Shown: positions 24,399 through 32,885, numbered from the stretch's first letter. The stretch is 50,746 nt of DNA from Pyramidobacter sp. C12-8 (GCF_002007215.1 NZ_MUHX01000018.1:1-50746), one strand, 5' to 3'. Notes: a model not told the origin generated them from the letters alone. Program-made: numbers and translations.

Positions 24399-25883
24399 TT
24401 ACATTTTCGATTTCAGGTATTCGGGAACTCCCGGCACGCCCCAGCTCTCGGCCAGGGACAGCGCCGTTTTCCCGTCAGCGGCGGCGATCTTCGGATCGGC
24501 GCCGGCTTCGACCAGCGTCTGCACGACCTTCAGCGGCGCGCCCCAGCCGGACGCTATAAGCAGCGGGGTTTCGCCGTTCTTTCCGTACCGCTCGTTGAGC
24601 GGCACGCCCTTGTCGCAAAGCAGGCGGAAGCAGGCCAGAGCGTCGTTCCACGCCCGGTCGGCGCCCTCTTTCGTGCGTTCCTGATCTTTGGCGGCGTCGC
24701 ACAGCTTCCCGGCGACGATGTGCATCAGCCCGTATCCGTCCTTGGAAGCGATCTTCGGATCGGCGCCGGCGTCGAGCAAGGCCGTCAGCAGGTTGGGATC
24801 GGCCGCTCTGCCGAGCGCCAGCGCCGAAATGCTGGCGCCGTCCTTGTCGCGCTCGTTGACGTCGTACAGCCTCAGCGAGATCAGCCAGAGCAGCCGCGCG
24901 GCCGCGTTCTTGCTTCTGGCGGCGTAGTACAGCGCGGAGTTGCCGTTCTTGTCGACGCCCTTGGGGTCGGCGCCGTGGTCGAGCAGCCACTGCAGCGTCT
25001 CCGGCGTAAAGTTCTCCCGCGCCGCGGCTATCATGAAGGGCGTCACGCCGCCGTCTCCCACAATGTCGAGCTTCGCGCCCCGCGCCAGCAGCGCCTTGGG
25101 GATCTCCAGATTTTCGTCGCCGGGCTGGTCAAGCCGCAGCGCCCACAGCAGCGGCGCCGCGCCGCCCGCGGCGACGTTGACGTCCGCGCCGCGCTCGACG
25201 AGCAGGAGCGCCGCGGGGCGGTTGTAGTTTTTCAGCGCCCAGGTCAGCGGCGAATAAGCCGTTTCTTTAGGGCGCAGATTGACGTCGGCGCCCTTGTCGA
25301 GCAGCAGCTTCGCCACGGCGAGGTTGTCCGTTTCGCCGACGGCGAAGATCAGCGGCGAACGGCCGTCGGAAGTCAGAACGTTGACGTCGGCGCCGCGGGC
25401 CAGCAGCAGCTCCGCCAGCGCCGCGTTGCCCTCGGAGGCGGCGTAGTGCAGCGCGCGGAATCCCTTCGCGTTGGCGGCGTTGGGGTCGGCGCCGTGTTTC
25501 AGCAGCAGCTCCGCGACCGGCAGCCCTTTCTCCTCCTGGGCGGCCAGGATCAGCGCCGTGACGCCGCCCTTTTCCGTCGAACCGCCCGCGGTCGGAGCGT
25601 TGGCGTCGGCGCCGTGGGCCAGCAGCAGTTCCGTGATCGCCGCGTCGCCGTGGCGCGCGGCCTCGTGCAGCGCGTTGTACCCCGCCGTGTCGGTGTCGCA
25701 AATGCTCACGTCGGCGCCCAGTTTGAGCTGCTCTTCCGCTCTTTTCAGCTCGCCGTAGCGGGCGGCTTTCATCAGCTCCGTGCGCCCGTAGCGGTCGACC
25801 GCGTTGACGTCCGCCGCTCCCGCGCTGCCGCACAGGGCCAGGACGGTCGCGGCGCACACCCAGAACTTCACGATCTTTTTCAT
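24399..25883 (-). CDS. Exported ankyrin-repeat protein
   Basis: A 494-residue protein: Sec signal peptide (residues 1-23, MKKIVKFWVCAATVLALCGS then AGAA), followed by about twelve ankyrin repeats filling the rest. Repeats show the canonical GADVN / GxTALxxAA / LLLxHGADPN pattern, for example ELLLAHGADANAP and ELLLKHGADPNAA. No membrane anchor or enzymatic domain is visible. The start at 25883 follows AAAAGGAGG. Ankyrin arrays mediate protein-protein binding; an exported array would act in the periplasm or outside the cell. Repeat divergence is high enough that the gene reads cleanly without frameshifts. Confidence 0.85.
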   Translation of the reverse strand: MKKIVKFWVCAATVLALCGSAGAADVNAVDRYGRTELMKAARYGELKRAEEQLKLGADVSICDTDTAGYNALHEAARHGDAAITELLLAHGADANAPTAGGSTEKGGVTALILAAQEEKGLPVAELLLKHGADPNAANAKGFRALHYAASEGNAALAELLLARGADVNVLTSDGRSPLIFAVGETDNLAVAKLLLDKGADVNLRPKETAYSPLTWALKNYNRPAALLLVERGADVNVAAGGAAPLLWALRLDQPGDENLEIPKALLARGAKLDIVGDGGVTPFMIAAARENFTPETLQWLLDHGADPKGVDKNGNSALYYAARSKNAAARLLWLISLRLYDVNERDKDGASISALALGRAADPNLLTALLDAGADPKIASKDGYGLMHIVAGKLCDAAKDQERTKEGADRAWNDALACFRLLCDKGVPLNERYGKNGETPLLIASGWGAPLKVVQTLVEAGADPKIAAADGKTALSLAESWGVPGVPEYLKSKM

Positions 25884-26019
25884 GCGTTCGCCTCCTTTTG
25901 ATATGTCAGCCGCCAGCAGCCGACGACGTACCAAACGAAAATTCCCGCGGCGCGGAGCGCCGCCCTGCCGATCGAAAATTTTAATCGGCAAAGACATGAA
26001 TTTTACGTCGTTTTTTTGT

Positions 26020-26047
26020 TTTATAGGTTATTTTATCATAAGAACAA
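26020..26047 (-). promoter_or_regulatory. Possible promoter for the ankyrin-repeat gene
   Basis: Minus strand TTGTTC (26042-26047), 16-base spacer, TATAAA (26020-26025), in an AT-rich island about 140 bases before the start codon. The match is weak. The remaining bases 25884-26019 show nothing else. Confidence 0.35.
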
Positions 26048-26066
26048 GATTATGCAAGCGTCCATA

Positions 26067-26189
26067 AAACAAAAAGCCGCCGCGAACACACGGGGACGCC
26101 GAGAAAGATCCGGAAACGAAACGCCGCCGGGCGGCCGTTCGTTTTTCGCCTTTCTTCGCGCCTTTGCGTCTTCGCGGCGGCTCTTGTTT
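26067..26189. repeat. Interspersed palindromic element, copy A
   Basis: The left arm begins AAACAAAAAGCCGCCGCGAA, and the right arm is its imperfect complement ending GCGGCGGCTCTTGTTT. The roughly 40-base arms continue past the GC core. Related to copies at 27406 and 31179 by the AACAAAAGC start. It lies immediately beyond the 3' end of the M20 gene and might also act as its terminator. Confidence 0.55.
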
Positions 26190-26200
26190 GCCTTTGTCCT

Positions 26201-27346
26201 TTACGCCTGACTCTGCGCCCAGGCGGCGATCAGCGCCGCGCCGACGGGCAGGCAGCCCTCGTCGGGATAAAAGCGCGGGCTGTGCAGCGGCTCTTCGGCC
26301 CCGCCGGGGCGGCGCGCGCCGAGATCGACGTAGCAGCCCGGCACGCGCTCGGCGATGCAGGCGAAGTCGTCCACGCCCAGCTGCGGGCAGGGCGGCGCGA
26401 TCACGTTTTCCGCCCCCAGCTCGCGCGCGCCGGCGCGGCGCACGGCTTCGGCGACTTCGGCGTCGTTGATCAGCGCCGGGTAGCCTTCGATGAATTCCAC
26501 TTCGGCGCTCAGCCGCAGGGCCGCGGCCATGCCCCCGACCAGTTCGCGCACGCGCGCCGCCATGCGCGCGCGCGTGGCGGGGTCCAGCGTGCGCACGATG
26601 CCCTCGAACCCGGCGCTGTCGGGGATGATATTGCGCGCCGTGCCGGCGGCGAACCTGCCCACGGTCAGCACGGCCGGATCGAGCGGGCTGGTCTCGCGGC
26701 TGACCAGCAGCTGCAGGGCCGAGATGATCTGCGCGCCGCCGGCGACGACGTCGGCGCCGAGGTGGGGATAGGCGCCGTGGCAGCCGCGCCCGCGCAGCGT
26801 GACGTTGAACATGTCGCTGGCGCCGCGCGCCGGGCCGGAGATGACGCCGATCTGACCGACCGCGAGCGACGAGGCGACGTGCAGGCACAGCGCCGACGAA
26901 ACGCCGTCGAGCGCTCCGGCTTCGATCATCTTCGCCGCGCCGCCGTCGGTCTCCTCGGCGGGCTGAAAGAGCACGCGCAGGGTCGCCGCGCGTTTGCCCT
27001 CGCCGCGCAGCAGGCGCAGCGCTCCCAGAGCGCAGGCCATGTGCGCGTCGTGCCCGCAGGCGTGCATCTTGCCGGCGTGGCGCGACGCCTGAGGCAGCCC
27101 GGTGGCTTCCGTGACGGGCAGCGCGTCCATGTCGGCGCGCAGCGCCACGACGGGCGCGCCCGGCTCGCCCGCCAGCTCGGCGACGAGGCCGCCGGCGCAG
27201 GCAAAATGCGGCACGCCCATCTCGTCGAGGCGCTCCGTCACGTAAGCGGTCGTCTCGGGCAGGTCGCGGTCCAGCTCGGGAATGCGGTGTAGCGCCTGAT
27301 GCACTTCCGTCAGCCAGGGCTGGATGGTTTGCGCTTTTTTATACAT
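26201..27346 (-). CDS. M20 amidohydrolase, probable N-acetyldiaminopimelate deacetylase
   Basis: A 381-residue metallopeptidase of the M20D branch (hippurate hydrolase / N-acyl amino acid deacylase). Metal ligands are in ALRADMDALP (about residues 72-81), MHACGHDAHMA (about 101-111) and QPAEETDGGA (about 136-145, catalytic Glu-Glu). A further His lies in the dimerisation region (GCHGAYPH). The start at 27346 follows GAGGTG. By sequence it could be any N-acyl amino acid deacylase. Being the last gene of a lysC-dapH-dapB-dapA-asd cluster with DapH, it most plausibly removes acetate from N-acetyl-LL-diaminopimelate. Confidence 0.8.
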   Translation of the reverse strand: MYKKAQTIQPWLTEVHQALHRIPELDRDLPETTAYVTERLDEMGVPHFACAGGLVAELAGEPGAPVVALRADMDALPVTEATGLPQASRHAGKMHACGHDAHMACALGALRLLRGEGKRAATLRVLFQPAEETDGGAAKMIEAGALDGVSSALCLHVASSLAVGQIGVISGPARGASDMFNVTLRGRGCHGAYPHLGADVVAGGAQIISALQLLVSRETSPLDPAVLTVGRFAAGTARNIIPDSAGFEGIVRTLDPATRARMAARVRELVGGMAAALRLSAEVEFIEGYPALINDAEVAEAVRRAGARELGAENVIAPPCPQLGVDDFACIAERVPGCYVDLGARRPGGAEEPLHSPRFYPDEGCLPVGAALIAAWAQSQA

Positions 27347-27405
27347 CGTCACACACCTCGTCGCGTTCGATCTGGATATTCGTCCGTATTTTCTCATGGC
27401 GCGGG

Positions 27406-27593
27406 AACAAAAGCTACCACGGAGACACGGAGAAAACCAAAAGAAAAATTCTTGAATATTTTTTGCGCGGAAAGTTTTTGCGAAAAATGGGCGAGAGTCT
27501 TCATTCCCGCACTGCAATTTTGCTTTTGGCTTTCGCCGCGCAGCGGCGGCGCGTTTTCCTTCGCTTCGCCGCTTCTCCGTGGCGCCCCTTGTT
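27406..27593. repeat. Interspersed palindromic element, copy B
   Basis: The left end AACAAAAGCTACCACGGAGA faces a right end whose complement reads AACAAGGGGCGCCACGGAGA. The arms are about 30 bases, imperfect, and enclose about 130 bases of mixed AT/GC sequence. The first 20 bases match copy C at 31179 except one. It fills the gap between lysC and the M20 gene. Confidence 0.6.
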
Positions 27594-27631
27594 TCAAAAA
27601 AAGCCCCGCGGCGGGCGCGAGGCGGTGGTAA

Positions 27632-28876
27632 TCACTCTCCGACCTTGCGGTCGAACTCGGTCATCAGCGCGTCGGCGGCGCTCTGCGCCTGGGCGCGCGG
27701 CACGAGCACGGCGATCTTGATCTCCGAGGTGGTGGCGCCGAGCACGTCGATACGGGCGCGTTCGAGCGCGCCGAAAAAGCGCCCGGCCACGCCGGAGGCC
27801 GCCTGCATGCCGACGCCGATGGCCGACACTTTGGCGACCTCGCCGTCGACGGTCATCGTCCAGCCGTCCAGCCCCCGCAGGGCCGCTTCCAGGGCCGGGC
27901 GGACTAGGCCCACGTCGCCGCGGATCACGGAGAACGTTACAGCCGCTTCGCCTCCCTCGGAGACGATGGTGATCATGTCGAGGTTGATGCAGCGCGCCGC
28001 CAGCTCGTTGAAGACGCGCGTGTAGAGGTGCACGTCCTCGGGCAGGCCGCGCAGGTTGACCTTGATCTGGTCGGCGTCGACGGCCACGCCGGTGACGACG
28101 GGATGCTCAAGCCATTCGGGAAGGTTTTTCACGATTCTCGTGCCTCTTTCGTCGGAAAAAGTGGAGCCGCAGTAGAGCTCCACCTGCTGCTTGTCGGCGA
28201 TCTCCACGCCGCGCGAGTGCAGCACCTTGGCGCCGGAGGAGGCCATTTCGAGCATCTCTTCGTAGGTGACGTACTCCAGTTTTTTGGCCTCGGGGATGAT
28301 GCGCGGGTCGCAGGCGTACACGCCGTCCACGTCGCTGTAAATTTCGCAGGGGCAGCGCAGCGCCGCGGCGATGGCGATAGCGGACGTGTCGCTGCCGCCG
28401 CGCCCGAGCGTGGTCAGGTCGCCGTTCTCCGCGACGCCCTGAAAACCCGTCGCCACGACGACGCCGCGTTCGTCAAGTTCCTTGCGGATCCGTCCGACGT
28501 CGATGTCGCGGATGCGCGCGCCGCCGTAGGCGTTGGTCGTCAGCATGCCGATCTGATAGGCGTTCATGGACAGGGCGTCGCATCCGAGGTCGCGCAGGGC
28601 CATGGCCAGCAGCGCGGCCGAGACCTGTTCGCCCGTGGCCATCAGCATGTCCATCTCGCGCTTGTAGCCGGCGCTGTTGCCGGACACGTCCGCGGCGAGG
28701 TCGATGAGGCGGTTGGTGGTCTTGCCCATGGCGGAGACGACGACGACCAGGCGTTCGCCGCTCCGGCAGCGGGCGGCGACTTTGGCGGCGACGGCGCGGA
28801 TCTTGTCCGCGTCGGCCACGGACGAGCCGCCGTATTTCAGCACCGCGGTGCGGACGATCTGTGCGGGAGCCGCCAT
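27632..28876 (-). CDS. lysC: Aspartate kinase
   Basis: A 414-residue enzyme making aspartyl-4-phosphate, the first step of lysine, threonine and methionine synthesis. The N-terminal amino acid kinase motif VLKYGGSSVAD starts near residue 12. Catalytic TTLGRGGSDTSA is at about 155-166, and SDVDGVYACDPR follows. Two C-terminal ACT domains (about 270-410) are the expected site of lysine feedback. Length is normal for the monofunctional class. It begins four bases after the dapH stop. Confidence 0.95.
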   Translation of the reverse strand: MAAPAQIVRTAVLKYGGSSVADADKIRAVAAKVAARCRSGERLVVVVSAMGKTTNRLIDLAADVSGNSAGYKREMDMLMATGEQVSAALLAMALRDLGCDALSMNAYQIGMLTTNAYGGARIRDIDVGRIRKELDERGVVVATGFQGVAENGDLTTLGRGGSDTSAIAIAAALRCPCEIYSDVDGVYACDPRIIPEAKKLEYVTYEEMLEMASSGAKVLHSRGVEIADKQQVELYCGSTFSDERGTRIVKNLPEWLEHPVVTGVAVDADQIKVNLRGLPEDVHLYTRVFNELAARCINLDMITIVSEGGEAAVTFSVIRGDVGLVRPALEAALRGLDGWTMTVDGEVAKVSAIGVGMQAASGVAGRFFGALERARIDVLGATTSEIKIAVLVPRAQAQSAADALMTEFDRKVGE

Positions 28877-28879
28877 TTC

Positions 28880-29578
28880 CTAAAGCTCTCTCAGGGCTTC
28901 GACGACAGCCGTCTTGCCCTCGGTGCGGGAATCCACGTTTTTAATCACGCGCGCAGGCGTGCCGGCCACGACGACGCCGGCGGGAACGTCGGCGGTGACG
29001 ACCGCGCCCGCGGCGACGACGGATCCGGCCCCGACGCGGACGCCTTCGAGCACGACGGCGTTGGCGCCGACGAGCACGCCGTCTTCGATGACGACCGGCT
29101 GGGCGCTGGCGGGTTCGACCACGCCGGCGATCACCGCGCCGGCGCCGATGTGGCAGTTTTTGCCCACCTGCGCGCGTCCGCCGAGCACGGCGTTCATGTC
29201 GATCATCGCGCCTTCGCCGACCGAAGCGCCGATGTTGATCACCGCCCCCATCATCACCACGGCGTTTCTGCCGATCTCCACCATGTCGCGGATCACCGCG
29301 CCGGGTTCGATGCGGGCTTCGTAGCGGGTCAGGTCGGCGAGCGGCACGGCGCTGTTGCGCGCGCAAACTTCCACCTCGCAGTCCTCGATACGGTCGCCGT
29401 TGGCTTCCAGAACTTTGAGGATCTCGGGCAGGTCGCCCTTGACGGTGCCGAAGCTGGAACTGCCCACGAAGTGCAGCGCGCCCCACTCGACGTCTTTGAG
29501 ATCGCCGGCCACGAAAGCGCGGGCGACGGTGCGTTTTTTCGACTCCTTGATGAGGCGGATCACTTCTTCTGTGTTCAT
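28880..29578 (-). CDS. dapH: Tetrahydrodipicolinate N-acetyltransferase
   Basis: A 232-residue acyltransferase. The N-terminal domain (residues 1-85) is the DapH-specific alpha/beta region ([20 protein letters not shown]). It is followed by left-handed beta-helix hexapeptide repeats ([30 protein letters not shown]) up to about 205. It uses acetyl-CoA to open and acetylate tetrahydrodipicolinate, defining the acetylase branch of DAP synthesis. AAGGAG precedes the ATG. It sits between dapB and lysC in one operon. The succinylase DapD is less likely given the N-terminal domain. Confidence 0.93.
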   Translation of the reverse strand: MNTEEVIRLIKESKKRTVARAFVAGDLKDVEWGALHFVGSSSFGTVKGDLPEILKVLEANGDRIEDCEVEVCARNSAVPLADLTRYEARIEPGAVIRDMVEIGRNAVVMMGAVINIGASVGEGAMIDMNAVLGGRAQVGKNCHIGAGAVIAGVVEPASAQPVVIEDGVLVGANAVVLEGVRVGAGSVVAAGAVVTADVPAGVVVAGTPARVIKNVDSRTEGKTAVVEALREL

Positions 29579-29605
29579 CGCGAAAACTCCTTCATGACGG
29601 CGCGC

Positions 29606-30253
29606 TCAGCCGCGCACCACGTCTTCGAATGTGAACAGGCCCTTGTCCTTCGTCAGCGCGAAACGCGCGGCCCTGACCGCGCCGATGGCGAAGACGCTGC
29701 GGCTGATGGCGTGATGGCGGACGCTGAGCGTCTCGCCCTCGTTGCCGAACAGGGCCTCGTGGTCGCCCGGCAGGCCGCCGAGGCGGAAGGAGTGCATGGG
29801 CACGTCGCGCCCCAGCGCTTTGCCCAGCATCAGCGCCGTGCCGGAGGGCGCGTCTTTCTTGTGGACGTGGTGCGCCTCGGCGATCTCGGCGTCCCAGTCG
29901 GCCAGCAGCGGCGCGTACTCGCGCAGGATCATGGCCATGACGGCGATGCCGATGGAATAATTGAAGCTCTGTACGACCGGAACTTCCTCGGCGAGGCCGC
30001 GCAACGCGGCCATGTGCCCGTCGTTCAGCGCCGTGGTGCCCATGACCAGCGCGCTTTTGTGGCGGCGGCACAGCTCGACGGTGCGCGGCAGGACGGCGGC
30101 GGACGAAAAGTCGAAGATAACGCGCGGCGTGCCGTCGCAGGTCTCGCCCTCGTCCCAGACGCGGAGACAGGGAGTCCCGCCGGCGGCGGCCGCGATCTCG
30201 CGCCCCATGCGCCCGGTGGAGCCGATCACGCCATAGGGAACGGAGAGCGCCAT
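29606..30253 (-). CDS. dapB: 4-hydroxy-tetrahydrodipicolinate reductase
   Basis: A 215-residue reductase of the DAP/lysine pathway. The nucleotide motif GVIGSTGRMGREI is near residues 8-20, FDFSSA near 48-53, and GTTAL near 71-75. The catalytic block EAHHVHKKDAPSGTAL is at about 128-143, with the His-His and Lys residues expected for DapB. It is shorter than the E. coli enzyme (273) but similar to short thermophile forms. Its start overlaps the dapA stop by one base (TAATG), so the two are translationally coupled. Confidence 0.93.
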   Translation of the reverse strand: MALSVPYGVIGSTGRMGREIAAAAGGTPCLRVWDEGETCDGTPRVIFDFSSAAVLPRTVELCRRHKSALVMGTTALNDGHMAALRGLAEEVPVVQSFNYSIGIAVMAMILREYAPLLADWDAEIAEAHHVHKKDAPSGTALMLGKALGRDVPMHSFRLGGLPGDHEALFGNEGETLSVRHHAISRSVFAIGAVRAARFALTKDKGLFTFEDVVRG

Positions 30254-31143
30254 TATTCGGCCTCCAGCGCGCCCAGTTCGAGCAGGTCGGCGCGCACCAG
30301 CTCGCGCGTTCTTTCGCCGGCGGGCACCAGCGGCAGACGCAGCTCGTCGCGGCACAGTCCCAGCTCGCCGGCGGCGAACTTGACGGGGATCGGGTTGGAC
30401 TCGTTGAAGAGATCCTTCATCAGCGGCAGCAGCCGCAGATGCAGCCGGCGCGCCGCCGCCACGTCGCCGCCGAGCGCGGCGTCGATCATCGCCACGGTCT
30501 GCGCGGGCAGCACGTTGGACAGCACGGAGATGACGCCGTCGCCGCCGCAGCAGACGAGGTGGAAGGCCTGGTCGTCGTTGCCCGACCAGACGCGGAAGTC
30601 GGGACGCACGACCCGCAGCGAGCGGATCAGGCTGTCGCACTGGTACTGGTTGCCGCTGGCTTCTTTGACGCCGACGATGTTCTCGATCCGGGCCAGGCGC
30701 AGCGCCGTTTCCGGCGCCAGATTGACGCCCGTGCGCCCGGGCACGTTGTACAAAATCACGGGGATCCTCACGGACTCGGCCACGGTGCGGAAATGCCGGT
30801 ACAGTCCTTCCTGGTTGGGCTTGTTGTAGAAAGGCGTCACCACCAGCGCGCCGTCGGCGCCCAGCTCCTCGGCGCGGCGCGACAGGTCGACGGTCGTCGC
30901 CGTGTTGTTGGTGCCCGTGCCGATGATCACGGGGATTCGCCCGTCCACCGTGCGCAGCGCGAAGGAGATCACCTCGTCGCGCTCCGCGGGCGTCAGCGTC
31001 GCCGCCTCGCCCGTGGTGCCGAGCACGATCAGCGCGTCGACGCCGTTTTCCACCTGAAAGTTCAAAAGCTCGCCCAGCGCGTCGAAGTCGACGGCTCCGT
31101 TGCGGAAAGGCGTGATCAGCGCGGTGCCTGTACCTCTGAACAT
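30253..31143 (-). CDS. dapA: 4-hydroxy-tetrahydrodipicolinate synthase
   Basis: A 296-residue class I aldolase condensing aspartate semialdehyde and pyruvate. GTGTALITPF opens the barrel. GTTGEAATL is at about residues 43-51. The catalytic Tyr is in PVILYNVPGRTG (about 128-139), and the Schiff-base Lys is in VGVKEASGN (near 161). Length is standard. Upstream lie a palindromic repeat and a parS-like site, then asd; the 247-base gap has no terminator, so all may share the T-box-controlled transcript. Confidence 0.95.
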   Translation of the reverse strand: MFRGTGTALITPFRNGAVDFDALGELLNFQVENGVDALIVLGTTGEAATLTPAERDEVISFALRTVDGRIPVIIGTGTNNTATTVDLSRRAEELGADGALVVTPFYNKPNQEGLYRHFRTVAESVRIPVILYNVPGRTGVNLAPETALRLARIENIVGVKEASGNQYQCDSLIRSLRVVRPDFRVWSGNDDQAFHLVCCGGDGVISVLSNVLPAQTVAMIDAALGGDVAAARRLHLRLLPLMKDLFNESNPIPVKFAAGELGLCRDELRLPLVPAGERTRELVRADLLELGALEAE

Positions 31144-31178
31144 GAAAATGCACTCCTTTGCGTGAAAGTCTTCTTAAA

Positions 31179-31290
31179 AACAAAAGCAACCACGGAGAAA
31201 CGGCGGAGCGGGGAAAAACAAAAATACCGGAAAAACACGGCGGCGCGCCGCCGTCGGACGCGCGAAAAAAGGAAACTCTTTCTCCGCCGC
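31179..31290. repeat. Interspersed palindromic element, copy C (right boundary uncertain)
   Basis: It starts AACAAAAGCAACCACGGAGA, nearly identical to the left end of copy B. A partial complement (CTTTCTCCGCCGCG, 31278-31291) and an internal hairpin CGGCGGCGCGCCGCCG occur further on. The right terminal TTGTT seen in A and B is missing, so this copy may be truncated. Confidence 0.5.
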
Positions 31291-31346
31291 GAAAATCAGA
31301 TGACGATAAACTCAGCAACTCCAAAGGGTGAAAAAGCAAAACGCGA

Positions 31347-31370
31347 AAAATGTTCCACGTGGAACATTTT
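31347..31370. other. parS-like ParB-binding palindrome (24-bp perfect)
   Basis: Core TGTTCCACGTGGAACA at 31351-31366, extended by AAAA/TTTT. It lies between asd and dapA, 19 bases after the asd stop. The T run could suggest a weak terminator, but the stem has no loop; the shared core with four other sites favours parS. Confidence 0.75.
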
Positions 31371-31389
31371 CCCATGAACGGCGAACCGC

Positions 31390-32376
31390 TCAGCGCACGC
31401 CGTTCAGCGCCGCATGACGGAGCAGGATGCGCACGGCGTTGGTGGCCGCGCCCACGCGCACGTTGTCGGCCACGTTCCACTGCAAAAAATGCGTGTCGTC
31501 GAAGCTGCGCACGCGGCTGACGAACGTCACGTCCGTGCCCGCGGCGTCCACCGCGGGCGTGACCACGGGCTCGTCGCTGACGGTCACGTGCTCCTGCGTT
31601 CGCATCACTTCGAGCAGTTTTTCGATCGTGCCGAAGGGTTCGCGCGTCTCCGCGAAGACCGCTTCGCTGTGGCCGTACAGCACCGGCACGCGCACCGTCG
31701 TGGGCCAACACATGATCGAACCGTCGCGCAGGATCTTGCGCGGCTCGTCGACCATCTTCATCTCTTCCTTGGTGAAGCCGTTGTCCAAAAACGCGTCGAT
31801 CTGCGGCACCACGTTGCGGTGGATCGGCGCCGCGAACTTCTCGTATTTCGTGCCGCCGCGCTCCTGCGCCAGCAGCTCGTCGATGCCGCGCCGTCCCGCG
31901 CCGCTGACGGCCTGGTACGTGCTGACGACGATGTTTTTGAGGCCGAAGCGCTCGTGCACCTTGTACAGCCCCAGCACCATCTGGATCGTCGAACAGTTGG
32001 GATTGGCGATAATGCCGCGGTAGCCCGCGAGCAGATCGCCGTTGATTTCCGGCACCACCAGCAGCTTTTCCGGATCCATGCGCCAGCGCGAGCTGTTGTC
32101 GATCACCACCGCGCCGCGCGACGCGGCGACGGGGGCGAACCACGCCGACAGCTCCGACCCCGCCGACATGATCACGTAATCGAACGTCCCGGCGGGGACC
32201 CACTCCTTCGTCAATCCCTCGACCGCCACGCGGCGGCCGGCGAACTCCAGTTCCCTTCCCGCGCTGCGGGGCGAAGCGAAAAAGCGGATCGTCCCGGGGC
32301 GGACTCCCTGCTCCTCCAAAACGCGGACCATCGTGCGGCCGACTTCGCCCGTCGCACCTACCACCGCCAGTTTCAT
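31390..32376 (-). CDS. asd: Aspartate-semialdehyde dehydrogenase
   Basis: A 328-residue NADP-dependent enzyme reducing aspartyl phosphate. The nucleotide motif is VVGATGEVGRTMV (residues 5-17). The catalytic Cys is in IIANPNCSTIQM (near residue 126). The C-terminal catalytic region contains PIHRNVVPQIDAF. The start at 32376 has GGAGGAGT 8-15 bases upstream. It is the first structural gene after a T-box leader and feeds dapA directly. Length is normal for the Gram-positive-type Asd. Confidence 0.95.
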   Translation of the reverse strand: MKLAVVGATGEVGRTMVRVLEEQGVRPGTIRFFASPRSAGRELEFAGRRVAVEGLTKEWVPAGTFDYVIMSAGSELSAWFAPVAASRGAVVIDNSSRWRMDPEKLLVVPEINGDLLAGYRGIIANPNCSTIQMVLGLYKVHERFGLKNIVVSTYQAVSGAGRRGIDELLAQERGGTKYEKFAAPIHRNVVPQIDAFLDNGFTKEEMKMVDEPRKILRDGSIMCWPTTVRVPVLYGHSEAVFAETREPFGTIEKLLEVMRTQEHVTVSDEPVVTPAVDAAGTDVTFVSRVRSFDDTHFLQWNVADNVRVGAATNAVRILLRHAALNGVR

Positions 32377-32438
32377 TTTACCCGACTCCTCCCTGTGAAA
32401 AAAGCGTTTCAATTTTTCTGCGATTGAAATTTCGGCTC

Positions 32439-32491
32439 AAAAACGGCGCATCTCCGTGCGCCCGAAACTGAACGCACAGGGACGCGCCGTT
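32439..32491 (-). terminator. Second T-box terminator
   Basis: Minus strand AACGGCGCGTCCCTGTGCG pairs with CGCACGGAGATGCGCCGTT, then TTTTGAG. It lies 63 bases before the asd start and follows the second T-box copy. Confidence 0.75.
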
Positions 32492-32563
32492 CAGCCTCCA
32501 GCACGCGGTACCACCCTGCTTGGGCGCGATTTCGCGCCGCCGCGCACGGTGTACCGCCATACT

Positions 32564-32600
32564 AAAAAAACTCGCCCCCACATCGTTCTGTAGGGACGAG
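32564..32600 (-). terminator. First T-box terminator
   Basis: Minus strand CTCGTCCCTAC pairs with GTGGGGGCGAG, followed by seven T residues (32570-32564). It competes with the antiterminator formed by the first T-box copy. Confidence 0.8.
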
Positions 32601-32857
32601 CCATCACAGTCTCGCGGTACCACCCTGCTTGGACGCATTCCATCTCACGCCCCGCTTGGACCCCGGTCACGGAGGGTCAGTTCGGGAAATGTACTCCGGC
32701 ACACAAGCCTTTCCATTCCGGCTCCCCGGGCCTTGCTCCTCAAAAAAATCGCGCTGAAAGCCCTTTCAGCCTGCGGGGCTTCCTCTCTGGCACGGCGACA
32801 CGCTCTTCAAGGAGATCCGGTTCAACGCCTTTATATCGCTCTTCAGTTATGGGTGAA

Positions 32858-32885
32858 ATTATAGCCTCATTTCTCAAACTGTCAA
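32858..32885 (-). promoter_or_regulatory. Consensus promoter of the T-box/asd/dap operon
   Basis: Minus strand TTGACA (32880-32885), 16-base spacer, TATAAT (32858-32863): both hexamers are perfect. The transcript would start near 32851 and carry a leader of about 475 bases. Confidence 0.85.

Larger units (their letters stand above)
32439..32851 (-). promoter_or_regulatory. T-box leader of the asd-dap-lysC operon with duplicated antiterminator module
   Basis: Read on the minus strand, a stem I region begins CCAGAGAGGAAGCC and contains the GGCTGAAAG apical block, a GGGGAGCCGGAA block and a stem III-like GACCCTCCGTGACCGGGGTC. Two exact copies of the T-box (AGGGTGGTACCGCG) follow at 32626-32613 and 32517-32504, each inside an identical 20-base stretch and each followed by its own terminator. 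Aligning with a remembered stem I layout puts AAG (Lys) at 32734-32732 as the specifier, which suits the operon but is tentative. Uncharged tRNA would stabilise antitermination. The second module has no room for a second stem I. Confidence 0.85.

Noticed and set aside
31347-31370. Terminator between asd and dapA
   Set aside because: The palindrome has no loop and its core is identical to four other sites, so it is better explained as parS-like.
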